Origin: Acidobacteriota bacterium
Lineage (GTDB): Bacteria; Acidobacteriota; Terriglobia; Terriglobales; Acidobacteriaceae
Length of the DNA: 39,017 nucleotides
Assembly (NCBI GenBank): GCA_021806005.1
Contig: JAJZDM010000027.1
Coordinates: 1 to 39,017 of the forward strand
Reading direction: 5' to 3'
The notes beneath the pieces are model-generated. The model was not told where the DNA came from. It saw only the letters and a list, made by a program, of their open reading frames with translations, and did not search any database. The translations under genes were made by a program, and so were the position numbers. Below, piece by piece: positions 1 to 8,691 of this stretch; the first letter of the stretch is position 1; each line of letters begins with the position of its first letter.

Positions 1-1189
1 CAAAGACAAAGAGTGTCTCCGAACGCATCGTCTGCCCGGGCCGCAGCAGGGTGGAAGGAAACTTCGGCTCATTGGGCGAATCCGGAAAGTGCTGGGTCTC
101 CAGGCAGAACCCGGAGTACTTCTGATAGGTGACGCCATACTTGCCGTGCTGCGTGCCATCCAAAAAATTCCCGGAGTAGAACTGCACCCCCGGCTGGGTG
201 GTCATCACCGTAAGGGTCCGCCCGCTCTTTGGATCATAGACCCTGGCTGCCAGATGGAGGCTGCCGGGTTCTCCGTTCAACACAAAGTTATGGTCGTAGC
301 CGCCGCCGATCTTCAACTGAGCGTTGTTCTCATCGATGCGGGCTCCAATCGCGGTCGGCTTGAGGAAGTCGAACGGCGTTCCCTTCACCGTTGCCAATTC
401 TCCGGTCGGAATCTGCGTAGTATCTACTGGCGTATAGCGGTTGGCGGGGATCATCAGCACCTCATCGAGAATACTTCCCTTGCCGTCACCCGCCAGGTTG
501 AAGTAGCTGTGATTGGTCAGGTTGACCACGGTCGGCCTGGTCGTGGTTGCGCTATATAGAATCCGCAGCGCGTGGCCCGTCAGGCTATAGCGCACATGCA
601 CGGTCAGCGTCCCGGGAAATCCCATATCGCCATCGGGACTTACCAGCGACATCTCCACACCATCAGGAATCGCCTTGGCCGTCCATACCTTCAAGCTGAA
701 ACCTTCAGGTCCGCCATGCAGTGCGTTGCCGTTGTTGTTCAGCGGAACGTGATAGGTTCTTCCATCGATCGAAAACGTTCCCTTGGCAATCCGGTTCCCA
801 TACCGGCCCACAATCGCGCCAAAGTAGGTGCTGCCATCCTTCTCATACTGCGCAACGCTGTCATATCCCAGCACAACATCGGCCATGCTGCCGTTGCGGT
901 CCGGCGTCTCGATGCTCACCACCCTTGCTCCGAAGGTCGTAACCCGCACCGTCAACTGCTGGCCGCTGATGGTAAAGAGCTTCACCGGGGTACCATCGGC
1001 CGCGGTTCCCCACGATGCCTCCTCAACAGAGACGGTCTGGCGTACTGAAGCTGCCGATTGCACTCTGCCGGGTTCTTTGGCGGAGACCGTCTGGTTCACG
1101 GCGCCTGCAGCTCCGGCTGCCCAGGCCGCCGGGCCGGTCAACAATAGTGCCGCCATCATCGTCCGTCTCCACCCCATGTTTGACCTCAT
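1..1189 (-). CDS. galM: Aldose 1-epimerase (galactose mutarotase), exported; 3' end cut by window edge
   Basis: Interconverts alpha and beta anomers of aldoses such as galactose, glucose or arabinose. The 396 visible residues cover nearly the whole family length, and only the last few residues should lie beyond the window. Visible family motifs are NALHGG with H158, NHSYFNLAG with the catalytic acid H227, and the FCLETQHFPDS segment with the catalytic base E364. Residues 1-24 look like a Sec signal peptide (Arg-rich start, LLLTGPAAWA core, cleavage near AWA-AG), so the enzyme probably acts in the periplasm. I chose the ATG at 1189 because an AGGGA motif lies about 7 bases upstream; an in-frame ATG at 1177 is possible. 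It follows araD by about 90 bases on the same strand, so it is probably the third gene of an arabinose operon, supplying the anomer needed for uptake or isomerisation. Confidence 0.93.
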   Translation of the reverse strand, partial: MRSNMGWRRTMMAALLLTGPAAWAAGAAGAVNQTVSAKEPGRVQSAASVRQTVSVEEASWGTAADGTPVKLFTISGQQLTVRVTTFGARVVSIETPDRNGSMADVVLGYDSVAQYEKDGSTYFGAIVGRYGNRIAKGTFSIDGRTYHVPLNNNGNALHGGPEGFSLKVWTAKAIPDGVEMSLVSPDGDMGFPGTLTVHVRYSLTGHALRILYSATTTRPTVVNLTNHSYFNLAGDGKGSILDEVLMIPANRYTPVDTTQIPTGELATVKGTPFDFLKPTAIGARIDENNAQLKIGGGYDHNFVLNGEPGSLHLAARVYDPKSGRTLTVMTTQPGVQFYSGNFLDGTQHGKYGVTYQKYSGFCLETQHFPDSPNEPKFPSTLLRPGQTMRSETLFVF

Positions 1190-1278
1190 TGCGTCTTCCC
1201 TCACTGTGCTCTCGTTCAGATTCTCAGTCGTCAAGCCAATCTCGATGAGCTTCGACGGATTATTCTTCCTTACGTCCC

Positions 1279-1983
1279 CTAGCCTTGTCCATAGGTGGCG
1301 GCGGCACCATGTTTGCGCAAGTAATGTCTATCCAGCAACGCCTGGGAGACATGCTCCGCGCCTGCCTTCAACGTCAGAGTGCGATAGGCCATCCTGGCCA
1401 CAGCCTCCAGCACCACCGCATTGTGAGCCGCATCCGCTGCGTTTTTTCCCCAGACAAAGGGTGCATGTCCTGCTACCAGGCAAGCCGGCACGGATAGCGG
1501 ATCGATCTCCGCAGGCTGTTGCTTGAACCGCGCCACGATCGCCATCCCCGTCTCATGAACATACCTTCCCTGGATCGCCTGGTCGCTCAGTGGCGCCGTC
1601 ACAGGGACGGGGCCATGGAAGTAATCCGCATGTGTGGTCCCAAAGGCCGGGATCGACATCCCTGCCTGCGCAAAGCTGGTGGCAAACTCCGAGTGAGTGT
1701 GGACCACCGCGCCAATGCCAGGGAACTCCCGATACAGCAGCGTGTGGGTATCCAGGTCAGAGGAAGGCTTCAGACTGCCCTCTACAACCTTCCCTTCCAT
1801 ATCGGTCACCACCATATCTTCGGCCCGCATGGCGTCATAGTCCACCCCCGAGGGCTTGATGACGACCAGTCCCTGCCCGCGGTCCACCGCCGAGGCATTC
1901 CCGAAGGTATACAGCACCAAACCCCTTTGTACCAGTTCCAGATTGGCCTGCAAGACCTCTTGGCGCAACGTGCTCAAAAGCAT
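1279..1983 (-). CDS. araD: L-ribulose-5-phosphate 4-epimerase
   Basis: Converts L-ribulose 5-phosphate to D-xylulose 5-phosphate, the last step of L-arabinose catabolism before the pentose phosphate pathway. Class II aldolase/epimerase fold, 234 residues (E. coli AraD 231). Zinc ligands are visible at D76, H95 and H97 (HTHS) and H173 (GHAPFVWG). D120 matches the catalytic Asp and the C-terminal Y231 matches E. coli Tyr229. The frame stays open 15 codons further upstream, but the ATG at 1983 has a GAGGAG Shine-Dalgarno about 7 bases away and starts at the family position. It lies 81 bases after araB and 90 bases before galM on the same strand. No araA is seen; it may lie beyond the left edge. 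Confidence 0.95.
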   Translation of the reverse strand: MLLSTLRQEVLQANLELVQRGLVLYTFGNASAVDRGQGLVVIKPSGVDYDAMRAEDMVVTDMEGKVVEGSLKPSSDLDTHTLLYREFPGIGAVVHTHSEFATSFAQAGMSIPAFGTTHADYFHGPVPVTAPLSDQAIQGRYVHETGMAIVARFKQQPAEIDPLSVPACLVAGHAPFVWGKNAADAAHNAVVLEAVARMAYRTLTLKAGAEHVSQALLDRHYLRKHGAAATYGQG

Positions 1984-2064
1984 CGGAAACTCCTCTCTTC
2001 TTGCTTCATATCTGCGTACTGCTTTCACCCAGCCCCTGACGCCAATCAGAAGGCATGAACGGCT

Positions 2065-3645
2065 TCAGGCGCCGCGCACCTCGGCAGCGCTCCTGCGCAG
2101 TTCGGGCAACACATCTCCCATGGCGACCGCCGCGCTCTGTGGCGAGCCGAAGGCAAAGTACACCTTCTTATAGAGCGTAAACAGGGTCTCATACCGCCTC
2201 ACCGCCTCGGGCTCCGGATGGAAGGTGCGGAAGGGCAGGCACATCTTCTCCTGCGCCTCCTCGATGCTGGAGAAGACTCCCGCAGCCAGTTGGGCAAAGA
2301 TGCCCGAGCCCAGGCTCGTCGGCACGCCGTCGGGCACGAGCACGGGTTTTCCCAGTACATTCGCATACACCTGGTTCAGCACCGCATTGTGCTGCGGAAC
2401 ACCTCCTGCGTGGATCACCCGATGCACGGGCACGCCATATTCGGCCATGCGCTCCAGAATGATCCGGGTATGGAACGCCGTCCCCTCGATGGCGGCAAAC
2501 AGCTCATCCTTGGCCGTGTGCAGCAGGTTCCATCCAAGTGTGATGCCGCCCAGATCAGGATTGACCAGCACCGTCCGGTCTCCATTGTCCCAGCTCAACC
2601 GCAGCAGCCCGGTCTGTGCCGGCCTGTATGCCTCCAGCCCCTCACTCAGCGCCTTGACACTCGTTCCCGCGCGTTGCGCGATGGCGTCAAAGATATCGCC
2701 GGTCGCTGAAAGCCCGGCCTCGATCCCGGTAAAGCGTGGGTGCACGCTTCCCGGCACGACGCCGCAGACACCGGGCACCAGCCGCGTCTGGCTGCTCATG
2801 GCGATGATGCAGGTCGAGGTTCCCACCACGTTCACCACATCGCCTTCCCTGCATCCCGCGCCGATCGCGTCCCAGTGGGCGTCGAAGGCTCCCACCGGAA
2901 TCGGAATCCCGGCCTGCAACCCCAACGCCTCAGCCCACTTCTGGCTCAGCCTGCCCGCCACAGCATCGGAGCTGCGGTAAACGCCATCCAGTTTCTCGCG
3001 GACTCCGTCCAGCAGCGGATCCAGCCGGGAGAGAAACTGCTGGGGGGGGAGACCTCCCCAGCGAGGATTCCACATCCACTTATGTCCCATCGCGCACACG
3101 CTGCGCGGCGCCAGCCTCGCCTCGGTGACCCCGGTGAGCGTTGCCGCTACCATGTCACAGTGTTCGAGCGCGGTCCCAAACCTCGCCCGCTTCTCCGGGT
3201 TATGGCGCAGCCAGTACAGCAGTTTGGCAAATCCCCACTCATGGGAGTACACACCGCCGCACCACTCGATGGCCTCCAGTCCGGTGGCATGAGCCAGTTC
3301 GGTAATCTCCCGGGCCTCGCGATGCGCCCGATGGTCGCACCACAACATATATTCATCCAGCGGTTGCAGGTGCGCGTCGACCGGAATCACGCTGGAGCCA
3401 GTCGTATCCAGGGCCATCGCTACAATCGCACCGGGATCCACACCGGCCAGCCGCACCACCTCCCTGGTGGCCTCCACCAGGGAGCGCATGTGGTCTTCAT
3501 GCGCCTGGGTTGCCAGATCCGGATCTTCCCGGCTCCGGTGCAGAGGATAACTGGAGGATGCGGTTCCCAACCTTCCCCGCTCACTATCCAGCAGCGTCAC
3601 GCGAACGCTCAGCGTTCCAAAGTCCACACCAGCAACAATCGCCAT
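2065..3645 (-). CDS. araB: Ribulokinase (FGGY carbohydrate kinase)
   Basis: Phosphorylates L-ribulose with ATP to L-ribulose 5-phosphate in the cytoplasm. It has 526 residues (family about 550). The N-terminal FGGY domain opens with GVDFGTLSVR (phosphate-binding loop), followed by ALDTTGSS and the substrate-side segment YMLWCDHRAHREA. The C-terminal domain carries VNVVGTSTCIIAM and the ATPase motif HAGGVPQHN near residue 420. These are features of ribulokinases and not of xylulokinases, and the partner araD supports the call. It is the first gene of the leftward araB-araD-galM run. Its upstream gap holds a palindromic operator next to a consensus -35, and a LacI-family regulator is divergent, so repression relieved by arabinose or a derivative is likely. 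Confidence 0.95.
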   Translation of the reverse strand: MAIVAGVDFGTLSVRVTLLDSERGRLGTASSSYPLHRSREDPDLATQAHEDHMRSLVEATREVVRLAGVDPGAIVAMALDTTGSSVIPVDAHLQPLDEYMLWCDHRAHREAREITELAHATGLEAIEWCGGVYSHEWGFAKLLYWLRHNPEKRARFGTALEHCDMVAATLTGVTEARLAPRSVCAMGHKWMWNPRWGGLPPQQFLSRLDPLLDGVREKLDGVYRSSDAVAGRLSQKWAEALGLQAGIPIPVGAFDAHWDAIGAGCREGDVVNVVGTSTCIIAMSSQTRLVPGVCGVVPGSVHPRFTGIEAGLSATGDIFDAIAQRAGTSVKALSEGLEAYRPAQTGLLRLSWDNGDRTVLVNPDLGGITLGWNLLHTAKDELFAAIEGTAFHTRIILERMAEYGVPVHRVIHAGGVPQHNAVLNQVYANVLGKPVLVPDGVPTSLGSGIFAQLAAGVFSSIEEAQEKMCLPFRTFHPEPEAVRRYETLFTLYKKVYFAFGSPQSAAVAMGDVLPELRRSAAEVRGA

Positions 3646-3734
3646 ATCATCCTCTCGAACGCTTCAGGGAGATCCCTGTCACCGGGGGATCTAGCGGCTG
3701 CGGCCGAGGCCAGCGCGACAGATTCCGGCATTGT

Positions 3735-3754
3735 GTAAACGTTTTCCCTGTCAA
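3735..3754 (-). promoter_or_regulatory. Probable LacI-type operator abutting the araB -35 element
   Basis: The palindrome AAACGTTT (3737-3744, within TGTAAACGTTTTC) has the central CG typical of LacI/CcpA-family operators. On the minus strand a consensus -35 TTGACA occupies 3754-3749, only 4 bases from the palindrome. A repressor bound there would lie between -35 and -10 and block RNA polymerase. The expected -10 position (about 3726-3731) reads ATGCCG and is weak. The site is about 92 bases upstream of araB and 215 upstream of the divergent regulator. I see nothing else in the rest of the 313-base gap 3646-3958. Confidence 0.6.
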
Positions 3755-3958
3755 CGATACCTTTCTCTCTCCAGCCTCGTCAATCTCCGGACTCCTGGTC
3801 GCTGTTTCCACAACTTCGTGACGCCCAGGTTCGCGGAAGTGGTCAAGGATCCACTGCCGCCATCCGATGTACCCCCTCCGCGTTGGAAGTTTTCATCTCG
3901 CCATCCAGGACTCTCGCGCGTATGCTGATGTCATCTGAGGATCCAGGTTCCTATCCCC

Positions 3959-5161
3959 TTGAAACTACCACGCAAGCGTTCCAAAGCATCCGCGCCTACC
4001 AAGATGGACATCCGAGGCGTAGCTGCTCTCGCACGAGTCTCCATCGCCACCGTCTCGCGCACCATCAACCACGTCCCCACCGTCGACCCGGCTCTTGCAG
4101 CAAGAGTCTGGAAGGTTGTGCATGAGCTTAACTACCTTCCCAACACCCAGGCCCGCGCCCTGGTCTCTGGCCGCAGCCGGCTCATCGGCCTGATCGTCTC
4201 CGAGATCACCAACCCCTTTTTTCCGGAACTCATTCAGGAGTTCGAACAGGCGGCTGTCGCGCGCGGCTATGAGATTCTGATTGGTTCGACGAACTACGAG
4301 AGCAAGACCATGGAGATCTGCGCCCGCCGGATGCTGGAACGGAAGGTGGACGGCGTCGCCGTGATGACCTTCGGCGTGGAGGATTTCTTTCTCGATCGCT
4401 TTGCTGCTGAGAACATCCCCTACGTTTTTATTGATCCAGCACCCTCTCGCCCCCTGAACAGCGTTCTTGCTGTCGACTATCTGGCTGGTATCTCAGAAGG
4501 GGTGCAGCATCTGGCCGTCCTTGGTCATCGCAACATCGCCTTCATCAGCGGACCGCTCAGCCGCCGCTCCTCCTTGAGCCGCAAGGAAGCCTTCCTCGCC
4601 TGCCTTCACTCCATTGGCCTCAAACCCAACCCGGACTGGCTGATTGAGGGAGATCATACCCTGGACGGGGGACGTGACGCCATGCAGAAGATTCTCGCTT
4701 TGCCTCATCTGCCGACGGCCATCATGTGCTCGAACGATATGACCGCTATCGGCGTCCAGCACGCTCTCTTTGAAGCGGACCTTCGCATCCCCGATGACTT
4801 TTCCCTGATTGGCTTTGATGACATTCATCTGGCCGAGTACACGATTCCACCGTTGACCACCATTCGCATGTCCTGCCGGGATCTGGCCACCCGAGCCATG
4901 GAAAATCTGCTCTCCCGCCGCAATCCCGGCGTCGGATCCACTCCGTCCACGGCCAGCACCACCCAGCCTGCCGGCGGGCTTGACTCGTTGAACCCCAGGC
5001 AGGATCAGCCCTCCGCTACGATCGCCACCCGGCTGATCGTCCGGCGAACCACGGGACTTCCCCACCGTGCGCTGGACGACCTGCGCCCGGACGCCTCAAA
5101 ACAGAACACAACTTCACTCCCGCCGCGCGCACAGCGGCAACGCCGATCCGCAAGACCGTAG
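3959..5161 (+). CDS. LacI-family transcriptional regulator, probable arabinose-block repressor
   Basis: DNA-binding regulator with an N-terminal LacI helix-turn-helix (about residues 18-40, with SIATVSRTINHVPTV) and a periplasmic-binding-protein-like effector domain (RSRLIGLIVSEITNPFF to LTTIRMSCRDLATRAMENLL). It is divergent from araB, so it probably controls araB-araD-galM through the AAACGTTT site. The given start is TTG, leaving a basic 15-residue extension. The ATG at 4004 (MDIRGVAAL) matches the canonical family start, and neither has a clear Shine-Dalgarno. Odd feature: where the last beta strand should follow MENLLSRR, about 30 low-complexity residues (roughly 322-352, rich in S, T, P, Q, G) are inserted before ATIATRLIVRR. 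A basic tail of about 35 residues ends the protein. Confidence 0.88.
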   Translation: MKLPRKRSKASAPTKMDIRGVAALARVSIATVSRTINHVPTVDPALAARVWKVVHELNYLPNTQARALVSGRSRLIGLIVSEITNPFFPELIQEFEQAAVARGYEILIGSTNYESKTMEICARRMLERKVDGVAVMTFGVEDFFLDRFAAENIPYVFIDPAPSRPLNSVLAVDYLAGISEGVQHLAVLGHRNIAFISGPLSRRSSLSRKEAFLACLHSIGLKPNPDWLIEGDHTLDGGRDAMQKILALPHLPTAIMCSNDMTAIGVQHALFEADLRIPDDFSLIGFDDIHLAEYTIPPLTTIRMSCRDLATRAMENLLSRRNPGVGSTPSTASTTQPAGGLDSLNPRQDQPSATIATRLIVRRTTGLPHRALDDLRPDASKQNTTSLPPRAQRQRRSARP

Positions 5162-5269
5162 AGTCTGGCCAGGAGGATTTTTGCCGGATCTGCTGCAGCG
5201 GCCGTTTCTTTGATGGGTGCCTTCCATGGGGTTCCTGCTGCGGAATCCTGCATCCAAGTGAAAAGATCT

Positions 5270-6370
5270 CTACCCCACCGGTACCGGTGTTGTACGGCCC
5301 CGCGCCACACTGCGATACACCGGCTGATACCCCAGACTCCTGGCGAATCCCAGGATCCGGTCAAACTGCAGGCTGATCGTCGCACCCGCCTTCTGTGTCA
5401 CCTCATCTTCGATGGGCAGATCGAAGTCATCGGCGCCGTAGAGCAGTCCCTCCAGCGCGCGTTCGTTCTGGGTAAGCACCGAGGTGCGTATGCGCGGCAC
5501 ATTGTCCAGGTAGATCCGGCTGAGCGCCAGGTGCCGAAGATACTCGCCGGTGCTGATCTCGATCCCTCCCAGCACATCGCCGAGCGGTGTAAAGTACGGC
5601 TTGAAGGTCCAGCACAGGAAGCTCCCCAATCCGCCCACCTGATCCTGAAACTGGCGTGTCCGCTCCAGGTGTTCGATCCGCTCCTCGATCGTCTCATCGA
5701 AGCCGATTACCATGGTCGCCGAGGTATTCAGTCCCCCTGCGACGATCGCCCGTTGCGCCTCAAAGTACTGGGCCACCGTGTACTTGAACTTGCTGTGTCT
5801 CCGCCGAAACTCCTCGGTCAGAATCTCTGATCCGCCTCCGGTCACCCAGCGCACGCCGGCGTCCTTCAGCCTCTTCGCCGTGGCGCCGTAATCCAACCGG
5901 GCATGATCGGCCAGATACATGAACTCGGCGATGGTCAGCGCATAAAACTCCATCGTGTCCCCGTACCGCTCACGCACCGCATGAAACAGGTCGCAGTAGT
6001 ACTCCAGCGCCAACTGCGGATTGAATCCCCCGTTGAACCCTACCAGATCTCCGCCCATGGCCATCAGTTCGTCGATCTTGGCGAACACCTGCTCCTGACT
6101 GAGCGTGTACCCATCCGCTGCTCCAGGCAGAGTGTAGAAGGCGCAGTAATCACACTGGGCGACGCAGACGTTGGTGTAGTTGATGATCCGCATCAACATA
6201 TAGGTACACCGCTCAGGGGGATGGAACCGGGCGCGCACCCTCTGCGCCAGTTCGCGCAACTCTTCGTCGCTGGCGTTCTTCCATAGCCACAGAGCCTCTT
6301 GCGCGGTGATGCGCTCGCTGCTCTGCACCTTCTCTCGAATCTCGACGATGGACATCTGTGCAGTGCTCAC
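5270..6370 (-). CDS. mqnC: Cyclic dehypoxanthine futalosine synthase (radical SAM, menaquinone synthesis)
   Basis: Radical SAM enzyme of the futalosine menaquinone pathway. It cyclises dehypoxanthine futalosine to the spiro intermediate. The 4Fe-4S binding motif CxxxCxxC is at C69, C73, C76 within INYTNVCVAQCDYCAFY, the form typical of MqnC. The N-terminal stretch ITAQEALWLW and FHPPERCTYMLMRIINYTN also fit MqnC better than the homologue MqnE. GFNGGFNP and ATMVIGFDET are family segments, and 366 residues is normal. Start is GTG at 6370; ATG at 6355 is possible, and a GGAGAG lies just before the GTG. It is convergent with the LacI gene. No other mqn genes are in the window, so this is a stand-alone locus. 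Confidence 0.9.
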   Translation of the reverse strand: MSTAQMSIVEIREKVQSSERITAQEALWLWKNASDEELRELAQRVRARFHPPERCTYMLMRIINYTNVCVAQCDYCAFYTLPGAADGYTLSQEQVFAKIDELMAMGGDLVGFNGGFNPQLALEYYCDLFHAVRERYGDTMEFYALTIAEFMYLADHARLDYGATAKRLKDAGVRWVTGGGSEILTEEFRRRHSKFKYTVAQYFEAQRAIVAGGLNTSATMVIGFDETIEERIEHLERTRQFQDQVGGLGSFLCWTFKPYFTPLGDVLGGIEISTGEYLRHLALSRIYLDNVPRIRTSVLTQNERALEGLLYGADDFDLPIEDEVTQKAGATISLQFDRILGFARSLGYQPVYRSVARGRTTPVPVG

Positions 6371-6672
6371 CTCTCCAGTTTAGAGCACGGCTCCGGTACT
6401 GCCCTACCGCAGATGCTTGTACCAGCATGATTCCAGCGGCGATTGCAAGGCGATCCGCAGCGACGATCCCCCGCATGAGAGCGTATGGCCAAAATCGCCG
6501 GGTAGAGAGATATAACGCCGAGGGTTGGCCTCTTTGACAGGACGGATGCGTTGACATGCTTACAGATGCATCGGTGGCGGCGCCTCTTACGGGAGATGAG
6601 GCGTTTGGATTCCGGGCAGAGATGATCAGAAAAGAGGGCAAATAACGCTCCTTTGGATATATCCTTTCAGCC
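6371..6672. other. Divergent intergenic region mqnC / ester hydrolase
   Basis: 302 bases without a gene. Two perfect TTGACA hexamers sit in direct repeat at 6534-6539 and 6551-6556 (17-base period), but neither has a convincing -10 at 17 bases. A TATAAC (-10-like) lies at 6511-6516 with a weak -35. The palindrome GGATATATCC is about 10 bases before the hydrolase start and replaces any clear Shine-Dalgarno. An inverted repeat ATGCT/AGCAT is at 6413-6428. No ORF or RNA is recognisable. Confidence 0.4.
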
Positions 6673-8622
6673 ATGCCTACTCGTCTTCGCACCCTCACTC
6701 TTCCCGCGGCCCCGCTGCTGCTCGTCGCAGCGTGCTTTCTGATCGGTACGGAGGGCGCGGCGGCACAACAGTCGCCTTCGCCACAGACTCAGTCGCAGTA
6801 TTCTGCCCTGCCGACCGAGGTTCCACAGCACTTCACGCCGGCAGCCGACGAACTGACATATACCCGCACCGTGATGCAGGTTCCCATGCGCGACGGCATC
6901 AAGCTGAATACCGTGATTGTGGCCCCTAAGGACGCCCGGCACACCGGAATCATCCTGGAACGCACACCCTACGATGCCGACCGTTTCAGCACCCGGGAGC
7001 GCGAAGCTCGGGACTGGGCGCTCAAGGCTGGGTACATCCATGTGTTCCAGGATGTGCGCGGCAAGTATGGATCCCAGGGGGACTACATCATGAACCGCTA
7101 CGTTCGCGGTCCGCTGAACCCCACCCCTGTCTCCGACGCTACCGACGCCTCGGACACTATCGGATGGCTGGTGAAGAACGTCCCGCAGAGCAACGGACGT
7201 GTCGCCGTGATGGGGATCTCTTACGATGGCTTCGAGGCCCTGATGGGGCTGGTACATCCGAACCCGGCTCTCAAGGCAGCGGTTCCCGAAAATCCCATGG
7301 TGGATGGCTGGATCGGTGACGACTGGTTCCATAACGGCGCCTTTCGCGAACAGATGATCCCCTACATCTACTCGCAGGAGGCGACCCGAACCGGCACCGA
7401 AAAATGGTGGACGACCTACAGCGACGACTACTCCATGTATCTTGACGCCGGCAACGCCAGTGCGGTGGCGAATCAACACGGGATGCAGCAACTCGGATTC
7501 TGGAACAAACTCGTGGCGCACCCCGCTTATGACGACTTCTGGCAGGACCAGGCGGTGGACAGAATCCTGGCTAAAGAACCGCTGACCGTGCCCACGCTGC
7601 TGGTGGCCGGCGAATGGGACCAGGAAGATATCTATGGGGCGCTGGCGGTCTACCGCGCGCTCTATGCGGAAGATGCCAACCGCGCCAACCTGTATCTGGC
7701 GCTTGGTCCCTGGTTCCATGGTCAGGAGGCCACCCAGGGTGCGCATCTGGGGGCCATCAACTTTGGTTCGGACACCTCAGCCTACTTCGTCCATCACATC
7801 CTGCTGCCCTTTCTGGCGCAGCATCTTCAGGAACAAGGGCCCGATGCGCATCTGGCCCACGTCAACGCCTTCCTGACCGGCCCCAATAAGTGGGAGCAGC
7901 TATCCAAGTGGCCCTCCTGCAACGGTGACTGTACGATCCAGCGAAAGCCGCTCTATCTGTACGCGGACCACGGCCTTGGCTTCCAGCCGCCACAATCTTC
8001 CGCTGGCCAAGGCTATGACCAGTATGTCTCCAACCCCGCTACGCCTGTTCCCTACCGCTCTCGTCCCGTGCCCCCCGCGGAGACCGCTACCTGGCCCGAG
8101 TGGCTGGTGGGCGACCAGCGCCCGGCCTCCGCGCGCCCGGATGTAGAGACCTACCAGACGCCGGTTCTGACCGATGCGGTAACGGTGAGCGGACGCCCGG
8201 AGGTCCACCTGGTTGCCTCTACCAGCGGCACGGACTCCGACTGGGTCGTGAAGGTGATCGACGTCTACCCGCAGCAGGACACCGATGAACCGGACATGAG
8301 CGGCTACCAGTTAGCCGTATCCATGGACATCTTCCGCGGCCGCTATCGCGAGAGCCTGTCCCATCCGTCGCCCCTGGCCGCAGGCAAGGCGCTGCAGTAC
8401 AACTTCTTCCTGCCGGCGGTCAATCACGTGTTTTTACCCGGTCACCGGATGATGGTGCAGATCCAGTCGAGTTGGTTCCCTCTCTATGACCGCAATCCGC
8501 AGACCTTTGTACCGAACATCTTCAACGCCAAGGCCGCCGACTACAAAGAGGCTACGCAACGCATCTACTGCACGCCCGGCCAGCAGACCTACATCACGCT
8601 GCCGGTAGCGCAACAGCAGTAG
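6673..8622 (+). CDS. Exported alpha-amino-acid ester hydrolase (CocE/NonD, X-Pro dipeptidyl-peptidase S15 family)
   Basis: Serine hydrolase of the AEH group, which hydrolyses and transfers alpha-amino-acyl esters and amides, including beta-lactam side chains. 649 residues. Residues 1-31 form a Sec signal peptide ending GAAA-QQS, so the protein is periplasmic or secreted. Nucleophile S183 (GISYDGF), D316 (GEWDQED) and H349 (GPWFHGQ) form the triad. D217 (DDWFH), E318 and D319 reproduce the carboxylate cluster that binds the substrate amino group. From memory of Xanthomonas citri AEH (S174, D208, D307, E309, D310, H340), all six align with one constant +9 offset. A C-terminal beta-rich jelly-roll domain follows (about 430-649). 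It is a single gene on its strand; a terminator-like hairpin follows. The natural substrate is unknown. Confidence 0.9.
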   Translation: MPTRLRTLTLPAAPLLLVAACFLIGTEGAAAQQSPSPQTQSQYSALPTEVPQHFTPAADELTYTRTVMQVPMRDGIKLNTVIVAPKDARHTGIILERTPYDADRFSTREREARDWALKAGYIHVFQDVRGKYGSQGDYIMNRYVRGPLNPTPVSDATDASDTIGWLVKNVPQSNGRVAVMGISYDGFEALMGLVHPNPALKAAVPENPMVDGWIGDDWFHNGAFREQMIPYIYSQEATRTGTEKWWTTYSDDYSMYLDAGNASAVANQHGMQQLGFWNKLVAHPAYDDFWQDQAVDRILAKEPLTVPTLLVAGEWDQEDIYGALAVYRALYAEDANRANLYLALGPWFHGQEATQGAHLGAINFGSDTSAYFVHHILLPFLAQHLQEQGPDAHLAHVNAFLTGPNKWEQLSKWPSCNGDCTIQRKPLYLYADHGLGFQPPQSSAGQGYDQYVSNPATPVPYRSRPVPPAETATWPEWLVGDQRPASARPDVETYQTPVLTDAVTVSGRPEVHLVASTSGTDSDWVVKVIDVYPQQDTDEPDMSGYQLAVSMDIFRGRYRESLSHPSPLAAGKALQYNFFLPAVNHVFLPGHRMMVQIQSSWFPLYDRNPQTFVPNIFNAKAADYKEATQRIYCTPGQQTYITLPVAQQQ

Positions 8623-8659
8623 GAGCTGCCTATACTTGGGAAGACCGGACACGGAGGTA

Positions 8660-8689
8660 ACGGCCCGGCAGGCAACCGGGCGGGGCCGT
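8660..8689. terminator. GC-rich hairpin between convergent genes
   Basis: ACGGCCC (8660-8666) pairs with GGGCCGT (8683-8689) around a 16-base loop that can pair further inside. It lies between the convergent hydrolase and LacI genes, which fits a bidirectional terminator. There is no clear T tract. Confidence 0.5.
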
Positions 8690-8691
8690 CT

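Noticed and set aside
5278-5291. Palindrome CACCGGTACCGGTG as an operator
   Set aside because: It is inside the last codons of mqnC and is explained by Pro/Val/Thr codons of the C-terminus.
6667-7746. Long open frame on the minus strand opposite the ester hydrolase
   Set aside because: It lies fully antisense to a well-supported gene, has no ribosome site and no family motifs; typical of GC-rich codon bias.
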